A stretch of 64,000 nt of DNA, taken from the NCBI GenBank assembly GCA_963921425.1, contig OY992837.1:283896-347895 (forward strand). The letters run 5' to 3'. Made by a program: the position numbers and the translations under genes. Source of the stretch: Dryas octopetala (lineage: Eukaryota > Streptophyta > Magnoliopsida > Rosales > Rosaceae). Position 1 is the stretch's first letter. Each line of letters begins with the position of its first letter. Below, in pieces: positions 36,440 through 49,772 of this stretch. Under the pieces are notes generated by a model, which saw nothing but the letters and a program-made list of their open reading frames with translations, was not told the DNA's origin and searched no databases.

Positions 36440-37218
36440 CAGAGAGAAAACCCTAGCTGCTAGAGAGAAAAAAATCCCAATCTTCTATCTGCGGCGACCT
36501 AGAATTCCAGGTTGCCATAGGCTCGTAATTTTCCAGGCCGCTGCAAGCTCGTGATTTAGTCGTCGTAGTGTTTTAGGTGATTTTGTTGCTTTAGTTTGTC
36601 GATTCTCCCTTTGATCGAGAGTTTTAGTTTTGGTTGTTGAGTCCTTCTCTTGATTTAGGGCTTTCTCCGACCATCAATTGTGAGCAAAAATGGACTCATT
36701 TTTATTAGTTAATTATAGGTAGTGTGGACGGTGCTTTTGTACCCACAATGGGGGATGTAGGTGTTGGTGTTCTTGTTCGGGACAATCACGGGGAGGTTGT
36801 GGTGGTGATTGTCCATCCTCTTTTCGGCATCTCTTCATCTCAGCAAACGGGGATTTTGGCAATATTTTGTGGACTACAGTTGTTTGGTTGCATGTGTTGA
36901 AGTTGTGATTTTTGAGTCGAATCTCAAGCTATCATCAATCGATTTTGAAGCTTGTGCGGCGGAGGATCTTGCATAAGACAAGCATCTTATGAGGCAAAGG
37001 GAATTTGGCATCTATTTAAGAGTTTCTACATGTGGTTATTTTTCTCAAAACTATAATCAAGTTGCATATGCGCTTACTAGTTTTGCTTTGAATTGTAGTG
37101 ACTTTCATTTATATGAGGATGTAGTTTCTTTTTGGTTGTAACCACTTTTCCATGAAACTATGTAACACCCTATTTGTTTCAATGAATTATGACCGGTGAA
37201 AAAAAAAAAAAAAAAAAG
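36440..37218 (+). mobile_element. LINE-type retroelement fragment with RNase H-like 3' part and poly(A)
   Basis: From about 36719 one frame reads VDGAFVPTMGDVGVGVLVRD then NHGEVVVVIVHPLFGI, matching the start of the plant RNase H-like domain (DGA-x-x-x-G-x-x-G-x-G-V-x-x-R-D-x-x-G). It continues through stops and frame changes to a piece coding for EDVVSFWL, the usual end of such proteins. A 3' tail follows, ending in a run of about 20 A at 37199-37218. The upstream part (36440-36718, aaaccctagctgctagagag onward) looks like leader sequence. A clear target duplication was not found. It is non-coding now and could be a truncated LINE or a retrocopied RNase H-like transcript. Confidence 0.6.
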
Positions 37219-38285
37219 AGGAAACAATATTGCCCATTAGAAAAACTTAAAATTTGGTTAATGTAGATTGGTGCATTAAGCCCAATAGGAGAGGAGCCAA
37301 AGCCCAAAATCAAATAGCTTTTTTTTTTTTTTGGCCACTCCAAAATCAAATAGCTTAAAAGGTAACAGAACAATATTTGTCTGTCGTAACTTTATTTTTA
37401 AAGGCCTGAGCTTTTTGTCTTGTAACTATGTAAGCAAAAGTGGTCTTACAATGTCCTTGCTTAAGTTTTAAAGATACTGAGTGAAGATTGGGCTTCCAAG
37501 CCCAGATTTGTTTGTGGTTAGTCTTGTTGGGCCTCTGGCCCCATGCAACCAAAATAAAAGGGGGTCTTACAGTAAAATGCTAGGGTTCAATACAGTTAAA
37601 TGCTAGGTAGATAGCAATCTAACCTGGGAAAACTTATTCCTGTAAAATGCTACAAGAACACAATTATATCCCAGGAAAGTGCTAAAAGTGCAGTCCGCTG
37701 CTTTTGGTAAAGAAGATGCTAGTTACAAAGAGGTCCAAAATGCACAAAATGGCCAATAAACCAATGGCATGACCGGATTGACCGCATGAGAATGAAAACT
37801 TTATTTTCCATAAATTGATGAAAGGAAAAGCACTGTTCCATTAGACAGCTGGGCTGAGGAAACAACTATAATGCACAACTTTATCTTAAATATTATTCTG
37901 GTAGACTGAATTGAGCAAACTCACAGAAGGTTGAAGAACAAGAGAGGGAAAATATAGCTATGATAAGAAGTGAGAGAGCAAACAAAAATGAAATGAAAAA
38001 TATGATTAAATTATATCCTGTAAAGAAAACCTCCAATTCATTAATATATATATATACAATGTTCAATTTGAGGCCAAGACAATACTGAAGCACCAAACAG
38101 AATCTACAAAAGGTGCTGCCATATAAACTAACACCCAACGGCCAACACTAATCACGGTTAGCGTGGATTGAGCTCTACCTTTAAAATCAGAATCGAAAAC
38201 TTTTAAGCTAAAGACAAACAAATGAAACAATGCCCAAGTTAGTGATGAGTTAGATCTTCTCATGTATCTAACCTGATTAATTGTG
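37219..38285. other. Intergenic, 3' flank of the UGNT1-like gene
   Basis: No gene is recognised. The frames at 37355-37552 and 37893-38138 (-) have no family resemblance. The right part should include the 3' UTR of the minus-strand transporter gene. Confidence 0.5.
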
Positions 38286-39621
38286 TTAGACAGATTCGGC
38301 ACCATGATTTCCATCATGGATATTGCCATTTTCTTTACTCAGTTTAGATCTTGGCAACGAAGAGGCTTGTCGTGGGGAAGTTCTACTCGATTGCTGCTTC
38401 AAGTTAAGGTAAGTGTAAAAGGACATTCCAGCTATGGCTGTGAAAGCCCCACCAATACTGGTCGTGCCTGGATTGGAGCTAAAGAGATAGTAGTTTCCAA
38501 GAAGAATAACACATGTTTTAAATTGACCGAGAACAACATGTGTGACGGCAGATGTAGCCCTGTCAATTAATAGAAAGATGAAACAAAAACATATATGAGA
38601 ACCGAAATAAGATTTTACAAGCTAATTAACTCACAAAGTAAAATAAAAATTGTGATGAACAAGTGTAAAGCATATGTATAATAGTCTTCAAGGTACATTA
38701 CAACTAAATACAACAATTCAACCATCATCTAATGTCCCAACACCATGTTTGAAGTAGTTATTATTAGATCAGATGTTGCCAGTTATTTAACATAGTGGTA
38801 ATAAGCCAAAGTGTGTTAGGAGTCAAGCTTGTCCAGGCCCATTGCCTCGTCTATGGCTGCTAGCCCAGTGTTTTTGTGTCAATCTTGTACCTGCAAGTAA
38901 TTCTAGTTATTGTGGCAGCGTATTGGCCTGTGTTGTTTAATCCTCCCCCTAGTTATAAATTATTGTTAGTTGTCTACAATGGATAAAGTAGCCTCCTTCA
39001 ATTGTAGTCTATCTATCAGCTACAGTTTGCACTCTTTAAAAATGTTGTTCCTTGTTACTAGGTTGTATAAGTGCAATGTTGCAAACAAGGTGCTATCTTG
39101 GCTGATTTGATAGCCATGAGGTGCCACATGACCCCAAAATCAAATACAAATGAGACAATGCATAGATAGACAGTACAATGCACATCATAATACATGATTA
39201 AGCACTAAATTCTTTGAATCTACAAGTACAATAATGGACACAGGTGTACAAAAATAAAACAGAATGCCAATAATATTCAGTCAAACTCTTTAGCCTGCTT
39301 TTGATCATAGATTTAAACTTTGAACAATTTTTGTCTTGGAAGCTATTTTCTGTATTCAAATCTAAATTATCTTGGGTTGTAACAAAAATGGTTGAGTGAA
39401 TAACTTGAGAGGGATTCTTATAATTAATTATTCAAGTAAAAGTAAATAGGGAAGATGCTCCACAAAATGACAATTTATCTTTCTTTTTATCAATTTGAGA
39501 GGTGACCAATTCTCATTTCCAGCATTGGACTTTTTAAGTAATAATCTAAAGTTTTCCCTCTCCAACAAAGAAGCTAAAATAAAAGCATGGCAGGGGGAGA
39601 AAATAAGAATAAAGAGGGAGG

Positions 39622-39656
<35 letters not shown>

Positions 39657-42600
39657 TTCAACAGATGTGAAAGTCAGTACAGCTAGAATTGAAGTAGCCA
39701 TACTTTTTATCTCAATGAGTTTCAGCCATCCATATCTAATCTAATCGCTACGAAAACAGGTCATTTTTAAGGATCTTATTTCTATATATAAAAGTTCATT
39801 TCTAATAGTGTACGTTGACTAATTTTTGCATTTTCTTCAAAGTTCCCATGTTTTTCTACTGACCTATGTAAACTCTAAACCAAGAAATTGGAGGTCAAAA
39901 CTCTTGTATCAGAAAAATTGGAACCAAACAGGACATGACATAGGATAATCAAAAAGGACAAATAGATATCACATACCCAAGTGCTAGAGCACCTGACCAC
40001 TGAAGCAAGAAACCAAGAATAGCTGACATGAGAATTGCCAAGGTGTTATTGAAGTTCCAATTAAAGGAGAGGGCACCAGGTGGATCTAACCAGGGTATCA
40101 GTGCGACGAGAAAAAATAAGGTGATTGGCGTTGTCTTCCACATTAACCTGTTTAATGACTCGCATTTTAGTTAAGATTTAAACATAGATTCTTTCAGTTA
40201 GAAGTCAATATCAAGGAGATCCCAATAGAAACTGAAGATTTCCAAAAGGAGCATCACTTACGCCAAGGCTGTCCAGTTCTCCTGCTGTTGCAGACTAGAC
40301 CAAAGAATCTTGTTGACTGCACTTGGTATTATCCATGCTAATGCTACACAAGCACCGAAGAGCTGGAATTGCAGATCAGTTACTGTAGCCACAGAAACAC
40401 CAATGGATACTACTGTAAGTGCTAGGACCTGAAAGATTTCATATTAAGGAGTTAGAGAACAGAAAGAAGAATCTGTTACGTATAATTAGTATTAGGGTAA
40501 TGTGAAGCAAGTTTGTAAAGGGGAAGAACAACAATTAAAAAATGAAGAAAAAAAACATTACATCTTAATTTAAAAAGGAAATAATCAATTCCATGTACCT
40601 GGCCTATACAAGCACCCTACATGCTAAAGTATGAAGACCAAAAGAATAATAAGACAAAATCAAAATGTTAGACAACCACTAGACCCAAAAGGCTTAACCT
40701 ATTAGGAAGGGGCCAACATTATTTACCAAGGTAACACCCTCCCTCACGTACAGCCAGGTTGTTCATGGAGAGGCAGAAAAATGCAGATGGATAGAAACAT
40801 ATGGGTGCAGCCCCACCCTGCACTTTGCAAACCAAAAAAGGAGTGGAGAATGAGGATTGAAGGTTTCGAACTCAAGACCTCCTACAACTAGAGCACTAAT
40901 ATCATGTTAGACAACCACTAAACCCCAAAAGTTGAAGGTCATAAGCTGTTAGGGAATGGGCCAAAATGTACATCGAGCTAACACAAGAGACTAACATGAG
41001 AAAAGTAGCTCACATGACAGGACACTCTAGAGAGAGGCACAAAATTATGTAATGCATTTGATATGTATGTAAGATTTCCTGGCTGTATCTAGAGATTTGA
41101 AGTAACACGTTTGACATTGTACACATGCCAGAAAAGGTGCCAAGACACGTTAAACTGATGGTGGACACATTGACTCCAAACTTAACTAGTAGACATTAGA
41201 AAAAGATTACTTCTTATACTTTATTTATTGTTTACTTCTTATAAGAGGAGGGACACATTGAATGTAAGATCCACATCCTCCTCATTTTAGAGTATAACGA
41301 AAAACAAAATGAAAATATTGAGGATAGTGAAAACAATATACTACCCCAATTTTCACATAACATATAACCGGACAAGAATAACTTTTTTTGTGACATGTAA
41401 AACTAGACATGAATGATCTCAAATTTTTCTATTCTACTATAGCAGTAACTCAGCCCACCATAGCAAGAATATAAAACTACATTTTATTTTCATATTGACA
41501 AGACACTTAGGCCAAAAGGGAAGCAATTACCGTGGAGAAAGAAACTCTCTTATTGTACAATAAAAATTCTGCGAGAACAATTGATGGCGTAACTGCAATC
41601 TTAGACATCTGATAAAAACCCACACTGAAGAAACAGCTATTAAACTCAATGTTGAAAAAAATTTATTTAATTATGAAAAAATAGAAATGAAATATCTCAC
41701 CTATTGTACTTCAAGCTAACATTTGCAAGGCCAGTAGATAGAGCCATAACAAAGCCAAGAGTAAATAATGTAGATAAGCGGGCTGATTTTGGGGGAGATG
41801 CAGGGAGGATAGACAGAGCCTTTAGAATGGCCATCAATAACCAGCTTATGACATAGTGGATAAAAGTGAGAAATATAGGAAACTGGAACCCAACAACTTT
41901 GAGCACCTGAAGACACACAAGCCAGACAGGTAACCAGCTGGAAATGTGCTATTTTAAAATCCAGTGAGGCAAATACGAATAGATTAAAGATGTGGAAAGT
42001 TTAGCATACAAACCAATTTGTTAACGAAAATAATACCAACAGCAACTACAAAATTGAACGTAAGAGCAGTAGCAGGGCCACATAGTTGTTGCTGTTGAGA
42101 CTTCACACCTTCAGATGAGCGAAACTTATTAAATACAGAGGCTCGCAAGTCTTCTAGGGCTCTTCCTGAGTTGATGAACAATAGAGATGGAAAAAAATAA
42201 ATAAATGATATCAATGAGCAACATATTGCAGATTCATGACTATTTTTATACAGTTATACATTACATGGTTTGCTCAACGTGTATTTAATTCACCTTTCCA
42301 AAAGATCTACAAGCCTATTTTATTGGCATGATGCAACCTGACAAAAGTCACTACGACTCTATCACCTAAATCAAAGACAGTGAGAAAGCAAGTACATTCC
42401 AGTACATGAATAAAAGATTTTGAAAAAGATGGGATTAGATCACCTCAGAAACCAAGTCTACGAAATCTATATTATACAGAATCAAAGCTTGAAGAAACCA
42501 TTGGCTATCCTCCTTTTGGTACAGAAAAAAGAAAACAGGAGTAGTCCAACCTCATTATATCAATGTTGAGATATTTTGCATTGTCACAATACAAACAAAC

Positions 42601-43755
42601 TTATGGGAAAAGTGATAACTATTTGAATTTAAAACGATACCATATGAGATCACCATATCATATCACAGACTCAAGGTTGGGGAATCTCATGAACAGAAGC
42701 ATTTTTTCTTACAAGGAAAGAATCATAGCATGACATGAACCCCTTCAGGTCCATTGTACTTGGGTTTAGGCCTCACTCATTAGTAATCAAAATATGATAG
42801 CATTCTCTTTCGTGAAAGAACTAGAGAAACTGAAATACCTACTCAATGTACTCATGAAATATGACAAATGTCAATCCATACATGTCTCATCATAAATTAA
42901 CGCTTTTGGTGTGCATATGTAGTATATGATGCTCATCAATAAAACACCCATATGCATACATATTTCCAACTCAGTGAGAAATAAATTCCTTAAGACCAAA
43001 AAAGGGATAATGTAAATTAAAAAGAAATTGCAGAAATATATTTACAATAAATTGTGCACTCAATGAAGAGAAAGAAAAAAAAAACTATTTTAAATGTCCG
43101 CAAAAAAAAAAAAATCTATATTCTCTCTTCAAACCCAAAAGAAAATCGCTTTGCATAAAAGAAATATTAAAAATATGAGATTTTATGGTCTGCAACTAGC
43201 TTATTATTTCTTCAGCCAAAAAAAGCTTATGCAACAAAAAAGTGAAGATTTTCAATAAATGGGAATGGCTCATGCAAATCGGTCAATGTAATAATAAGTA
43301 AACAGCAATTAAAACTTGCAAATAAAAAGAAAACCAGAAATTAGCAAAACTTGCATGCAAGTTGTTAAACCCCCAAAAGTGAATTCAATAAATGACTCCC
43401 AGAAACGCAAGGCACACAATTTCCATAAAACAAGCTACGGAACTGGAATATTCTTTAATTGTTTCACACTATTAATCACCCAAAGACACATCTTTGTCCC
43501 CCGGATCAACCAAACCAAGAGACCATTCATAGCTATGCCTAATCAACTAAACTTGTGAAATTAAGCTTATTAAATGCAAAACCCATTTACCCCAATGAGA
43601 GGGAAAAGTCCCAAACTAATTTATTTATTTAGTTTTTAAAAGAGTTAGCAGTAATATTGGAATTAGTAGAAGCTAAAAGTACCTCTTTCACCAGCATCAC
43701 TATCCTTGCGCTTGAGAATCTTCCTAACGTCTTTCCTTACTAAGAAATTTAACAT
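38286..43755 (-). CDS. UGNT1: Nucleotide-sugar transporter, UGNT1 type (NST/TPT family)
   Basis: Seven exons, 43755-43683, 42165-42014, 41906-41701, 41624-41531, 40428-40262, 40147-39977 and 38559-38286, encode 378 residues. The cytosolic N-terminus starts MLNFLVRKDVRKILKRKD, followed by ALEDLRASVFNKFRSSEG. About ten hydrophobic segments come next, including TALTFNFVVAVGIIFVNKL, FPIFLTFIHYVISWLLMAIL and LGFLLQWSGALALG, and the KT-type motif in VVLGQFKTCVILLG. A polar Ser/Lys tail closes the protein. This is the triose-phosphate/nucleotide-sugar transporter fold. The closest protein I recall is Arabidopsis UGNT1, a Golgi UDP-GlcNAc importer that feeds N-glycan and sphingolipid glycosylation. 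Substrate is inferred from that likeness, and other NST members are possible. Intron 1 is about 1.5 kb, intron 4 about 1.1 kb (with a SINE-like repeat) and intron 6 about 1.4 kb. Confidence 0.9.
39631..39656. repeat. (GA)n microsatellite
   Basis: About thirteen GA units in intron 6 of the UGNT1-like gene. Confidence 0.95.
40660..40985 (-). mobile_element. tRNA-derived SINE-like repeat
   Basis: On the minus strand, gggtttagtggttgtctaac resembles a tRNA A box, and about 50 bp further gagttcgaaacc matches a pol III B box. The ends of the block carry a related phrase in the same orientation (atgttagacaaccacta at about 40666 and 40903), so part of it may be duplicated. It sits in intron 4 of the transporter gene, in the sense orientation. 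No clear poly(A) tail or flanking duplication was defined. Confidence 0.4.
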
Positions 43756-45089
43756 TTTACGGCTACAAAGCAGTAACCTTTCGATCTCTTACACAGTCGC
43801 TCTCAGAAATAACAATGGGTCTGTTTTTTGGATTTCTGGGTCACTCTCTAAACGCGTAGAGAGAGAGAGAGAGAAGTTGGGGTCACAGTGAGGGTGCAGC
43901 AGCAGCAGAGTACTAGTTTGAGTTCAAACAAACAGACACGGATTTTCGGACAAATGGCCGAAAGGGGTATCCATTTGTGAGACAAAGAGGGAGAGACACG
44001 TGGGCCGGCGAGAGCGGTGATGGCGGAAATTTGAAGTTGCTGTCTGTGACACTTGACAGAAAGAAAAAGAAAAGATTGAGGAAATCACGCCTGCTCCAGA
44101 CTCCAAAGTACCGACAGTTGAGCATTGTTTGAAACCTTTTTAGAACAAAAAAACTTTTTTTTTTTAGTTTTAGTACCAAAAAAGTCTTTTCAACTTTAGT
44201 ACATGAAATTTAGCCATAATTTCTAAATTATTATTTGTTTCAATTTCATCCTAAAATTTATTTTGTCTTAATTTGATATATAATGTGATATTTGTCAAAC
44301 AATCTTTCCTAAAAGAAAAAAACATATTATCCTACACAAATAGACAAAATTAACAATACTAAGCATCGTTGTGCATGAGTTTATAACTAAGCAAAACATT
44401 AAAGTAATTGTCGGAGCCATTATGGCATATTGGCTTTGTGCCACTGCTAAAGTCAAGATTCTTGTGCCAGTTGAACCAAAGACCTATTAAGCAACTAGAG
44501 CATTAAAGTGATTAGTTGAATGAAAAAAGTTAAACCAAATGCACGAGGTGTTCCAAAGTCCCTGAATTATGGTGGGTAGCTATTCATATGTTAAAAATTG
44601 AAGACTAAATTGATCGGAGATAAGTATGTTAATACCATTTGATAAAAGTCACATTATATGCTAAATTGGGTTAAAATAAAAATTTGGATATCAAATTGAA
44701 ACAATGATAGTTTGGGTAGCAAATTGAGATACAAAAGTATTCATATCCCCCAAATACTCACCAGCGCATGTAGCATATGTTTTCGTGCCGTAGTACAAGT
44801 ACGTAAAGTGTATACAGGTATCGCATTTGTACAAATTAATTTGACAATCACGTTATTCAAACATTGAAATAAAGACTGAGCATAATAATGCTGCCTACTA
44901 TTAAATTTAGATTTAAAGTCACGACAACGCACAATTAAACAAAACACGCTCAGTTCACCATGACTATACAATGAAATAATAGATAGGATCCAGAAATGAA
45001 AACGAAAATAGGTTTATGATGCTATCATGGTCATATAATTTAAACATAAATATGTGAACGAAATGTCCCTTTTCAAGCAGAAAAGGATT
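43756..45089. other. Promoter side of the UGNT1-like gene, then 3' flank of LCAT3
   Basis: A GA tract lies at about 43858-43874, close to the start of the transporter gene. The overlapping antisense frames at 43913-44179 are not recognised. The rest is AT-rich and empty as far as I can see. Confidence 0.5.
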
Positions 45090-48000
45090 TCACACATTCA
45101 CACGCTTATTTGAAGAGGCATCTGCAACTCTGGATGTCTTAGAATGTATGCTGCCCTTCTGTTCAACTCCCAACCACTTTCGGATATGTTGAAAAACTTT
45201 TTTGTCACTTAATAGTTCCCGGTGTCTTGCAGCTATTGCTACTCTTTCGACTGCACAAAATCCATCCGCCTGTGCAATAGGAAGAAAGAAACTTTGATTT
45301 TTTATTCGCTCAAATGCAGGAAACACTAATTGTTGCAAATGAAGCTCAGAAGAACTATTGGATAGAGCATATATTTTCTCACATAACACCGAGTAGAATC
45401 TAAGAATGCTGATGCATCATATGAAAGATCAGATAGAGCACCTTTGCTGATTCGGCAGGAACTGTTTCATCTCCATCCACATAAGAATACTGAGGCTGGA
45501 ACAAAGAGATCATGTAAATCACAAATGGGACAAAGGGCATAAGATATTAACAGTCAAGGTGCATATTCAGAATCATGTCTATTTGAGCCAAAGGGACAAC
45601 ATATCCTAGTTGTGTAAACAGAATTGGAAGTTACTGACTTAATTATAAAGTTGTAGGTGCAAGTAAAGCAGGGAATAAGAGTCATGGCTTAAGGCATGTA
45701 ATGTGTCTAATAATATTAAAATAACAAGAAATGGGAAACATAAATATGAACAATTAGAGATTAAAAACATAGCAGATTAGGAATTCAGAGTCTGGATAAT
45801 ATTTGACAACAAGGGACTACAAATTTTCAAAAATAAAGCTTAAAGCTACAAGTATACAACTCTGTTTAACTATGATATGGTTGATATCAATGATGACGTG
45901 GAGATCAGAGATCAGAGATCAAAGGACAAAGGATTTATCCTTCCCAAAAAAAGGAAGTAGACAGAGGATCTAGGCTGTTAGAATGGCATAAATTGACTTA
46001 AAGAAAGTCCATGATTTTGCAAACAGTAGAATAACTGACCATTGAATGGCATATTTCAGACAAGTCCTCAATTGGAGATGCCTTCGAACCGTAGCTGCAT
46101 AGCAATATATATGTCAGATGCACTTACCAACTTAACAATTGCATAATTTGATTGGAAAAGTATTCTGAATTCATTGATCCAACAAATCTCTTACATACCA
46201 AACATCAAATGGTGTGTCGAATGATGTTCCATAAATGTTATAGAAGCAGACTCCATCTGGTAGTTTACCATTGTTTAACACTTGGCGAGTCTCAGCAGCC
46301 CATCGGAGAATAGAAAAGTTAAACGGTAAAGCTACCGTTTTACCATCATAAGTTAGCTGCAATGAAAGAGAAGACTTAAGCTCTGGCTATTTGTTAAGGG
46401 GGAAAAGAAGTAATAATGAGACATTTAGACATGTTCAGTGAGACAAAATTCCGAGTTTTCAGACTAAAATTGCATCCCGAAACATAGGAAAAATTCAGGC
46501 CCAGGAATCTGGTTGTTGTTTGCTAGGGACTGAAAGGTGAACAGAAAAATACCCAGTGAATAAACTATTGTCCACTGGCATTGACAATGTGATTAGCGTG
46601 TTAGACTATTGAATCATCAATTTCAGTCATTTGGTGATGAAGCGGGGCCTTAATTTTATTATTTTTCTTGTTAAGTTGGTAAAAGATTTTATATTCCCTA
46701 ACTGCTATAGTGCTAGCATGGTGATTGGTGAATCCTTATCAACCACAAAAAATGTTTGAGCTTTGATAGGTATGGGGTCTAATTATATTGTGCATAATTT
46801 TTTCCAATAGACAGTTCAATGTTATTCCAGAAACAAGCAAGATGTGGGCCCCCTGATATTATCACCAGGAAGAAATAGATAATAAGACAAGCTAAAATGA
46901 CACAAGCAGATGCTTTGACACATAAATTTTAAAACTTTCTTGAGTTTCCTAGCAAGATAAAACTGAAAAGTTGTACCTCATTATGTCTCAATGCTTCCTC
47001 AAACAAACTGATACTTTCAGTTGGGCCATAGGACTCCAAATCAACAGAAGTTTCCCCATCCTTAGAATGCTTCCTCCAAACTTGAATTTCTGGCAGCTTT
47101 ATCCAATTAAATTTTGGATTTGCCAACATCTCATAGATTGACGGACACTCAACCAACTATATGTGAAAACAAGTATATTCAGGTTTAGTTTTTCACAACA
47201 TCAGCAAACAACTTACAGAACATATTACTGTGACAAATGGAAAATGTAGCCAAACACTTGTTACAGATGAAATGCTAAAGTTAACTATAATTTATTGATT
47301 ACGTGAATTAGCAGGAGGGATATACCTCCCCCTCAAAAAAAGATAATTATGGAAGTCAATTACAGTAGTCACCCCACACACATATTGCAAGAACAACCAT
47401 GTGCAATATTTAATGGTGTTCAATGGAACTGCACCCTTCAGCTCAAACTTTCTCTAAGAAAATCCCACACACATTTCACAATGTCACCCAGGAGACACAT
47501 TTTTTAAGAATTTGCCAAAAAGAAAACTCTGTCTTTATGTATTTTCCATTTAGAATTTTTTTTTTTTTTTGGATTTGATAATTGTTACTAATATAAGGAC
47601 TCATTCATATCATGTCATGCATACTTCCATTTGAGAAAATGGTTTACCAAGAAAGATGATCACATGATTTTCCTTTATTAAGTTTAGATACACTCATGAA
47701 GCCAGGTAAGCTTAATTTAATGCATTACCAGCTGGTGCATAGTCCACCTTGATACAAAAAAGTAGCTTTCAAGGCCTTCAACAAACTGCAATCCAGTTAA
47801 AAGAGAATCATTGATGCATCCCGGCGCACCTGTAAATTGTATTTCATAATCAATGTACAAATTACTCAAATTTTAAAATTAGGGTTAAATCAATTCTTGA
47901 GGTCTACCAACAATGGGCTAAGACTCTCTCCTAAACGGATGTGAAAGCCTGTAAGTGTTTCTTAAAAGATTGAAAAATTTTCTATAAAAAATTCGGACAA

Positions 48001-49772
48001 AAGTATTTATTTGTTCATGGGTTGGAGCTTGAGAGGGAAGGGGAGGAGGGGCTTCAGCGAAACCACATGCTTCAACTTCCAGTCAGGGGAACTTTTTGTT
48101 TCTGACACTTTAAATAGAGGGTTTAGATCTATCAATCAAGAAATGATATTTGATGATAATTAACAAGATAACTTAAAAATCCACTATTACCGGCCAAAAA
48201 AGAAAGAAACACTGTTGTGGTTTTGGTTGAAAAGGCCAAAAGGGAATATATCGTATGGTTTTCTAGCTACCAGAGAAAAGTCGATGGACAGATTTCAAGA
48301 ACTATTGCTGATATATACAATAGATATCTTGTAGTCCAAACATGAACACAAATGGGATAAAGGAAATACCTTGAAAAGGGCAAGCTATGCAAATCCATTT
48401 ACTCACATACTTCAAAAATACCTGCCGATGAACGATATAAATCATCGGTCATGCCTCTTGTGAGACAAGGTGTTTATATTTTCTGCATATATTCCATGAA
48501 AATTGATAAACTTCAACTAGTCACCAAGAGAAAGTATGCGCACATCATTATGGAGTGACATAAAACACATGACTAGCAGTCCACCCATTGAATGTGAAAT
48601 TATATTTACTTTTCTACCCCCAGAAGCCTTGTAAGCAGTTTCCAATTTCACTTTTAGACCTTCCATTAACTTGTCAATCCTGCCAACAATATAACCATGG
48701 TTCTCAGATTAGTTATCAGACATTGTTGTGATTGTTAAATACCTGAAATAGTTGCTTGAAAATAAATTACCTATTGCTTTGTCGGAAATCATAGCCATAT
48801 CCAAACAATGTGGTTCCCTTCTTATACCCACATCCCACAAGCATATCAATCATATCATGAAATTGGTATACCTCGCTCAAATGTATGCACTTCACAAACT
48901 GGAAATTGAAGAAATATAGTATCAGAGTATCTTTTTAGGAATAGTATCAGAAATAAATAAGAGGCAGTAAAAGGTTCTTCTCTCAAAATGCAAAAAGAAT
49001 AAGTACATAAGCAAAAGTATATGAGCTGAAGTGATAGTTAACTGTTTTCTACTGGGTGTGCAATCACAGGATCCGCATAAGAAGAGAAATGTGCTGCCAC
49101 AGAACAAAATGTGCTATATGCTATTGATCGAGAATTAAAAATAATAGGCTTCTAAATAAAGTTTGTATTTTTCATTCAAGGTGCAAAAGCAGTTACATGC
49201 TTACAATGCTTTTCATCAATCCAAGTCCACCAAAACAAAGTAGCTTCACAATCATTAAAAATGTGGTAGAAATTCATGGACACAAGTATTATTCTTACCG
49301 TTGACGGATCTAGAATATCAATTGCATAAAGCCCATAATCATCATCAGGGACCACAATTTCAGTGTCTTTGTCTAGCGTTTCTGTATAACCTGGAAACAG
49401 CCAAATATTTACAAAAATAGGACATCAAAGGAAAACTTATATGAATATTACTGTGCATGGTAGCAAGCAAACTATGTATAATGGGAATATTACTGAGTCT
49501 GATCTGATGCATGTATTATGTATTTGGGAGAGACAGAGAAGCGAACCTGTTTGGGGATTATAGACAGACCAGAGTTTCTTTTTGAACTCCTTGTCAGCCA
49601 ATAGGATCCGAACCCAAACCCGGGTGTCGAACCCGAACTTCTTCCTCCTGGAATGTAGAATGGAGCCTCCGATTCCGGAGACGAGCAGGACCGGGTCGAG
49701 CTCGCTTCCAGAAGTTTCCGGAGGCCGGTTGTCACTGTCGAAACAGGGGCAGAAGCACAAGCCCCCCACCAT
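45090..49772 (-). CDS. LCAT3: Phospholipase A1 of the LCAT family, LCAT3 type
   Basis: Eleven exons, 49772-49547, 49390-49299, 48898-48771, 48679-48544, 48421-48370, 47829-47729, 47156-46977, 46356-46199, 46094-46040, 45495-45442 and 45269-45090, encode 453 residues. The protein is a soluble alpha/beta-hydrolase: [16 protein letters not shown] near the N-terminus is the lid/oxyanion region, and IISHSMGG carries the nucleophile Ser179. YVDGDETVP around 381-389 supplies the acid (probably Asp385) and RHRE the His410. No signal peptide or membrane anchor is visible. Arabidopsis LCAT3 hydrolyses the sn-1 ester of phosphatidylcholine and related lipids. The C-terminal end (KWLGVEQKG onward) matches the short tail of LCAT3 and not the long tail of LCAT4, and the length is within a few residues of the LCAT3 I remember (447). 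Confidence 0.93.

Noticed and set aside
43913-44179. Possible small gene upstream of the transporter
   Set aside because: Low-complexity Phe/Ser-rich frames on one strand without any conserved feature; more likely promoter or leader sequence.
45090-49772. LCAT4 as the identity of the LCAT-family gene
   Set aside because: The short C-terminus (KWLGVEQKG then a basic tail) and total length fit LCAT3. The long LCAT4 tail is missing, and this is not a truncation because the frame ends naturally.
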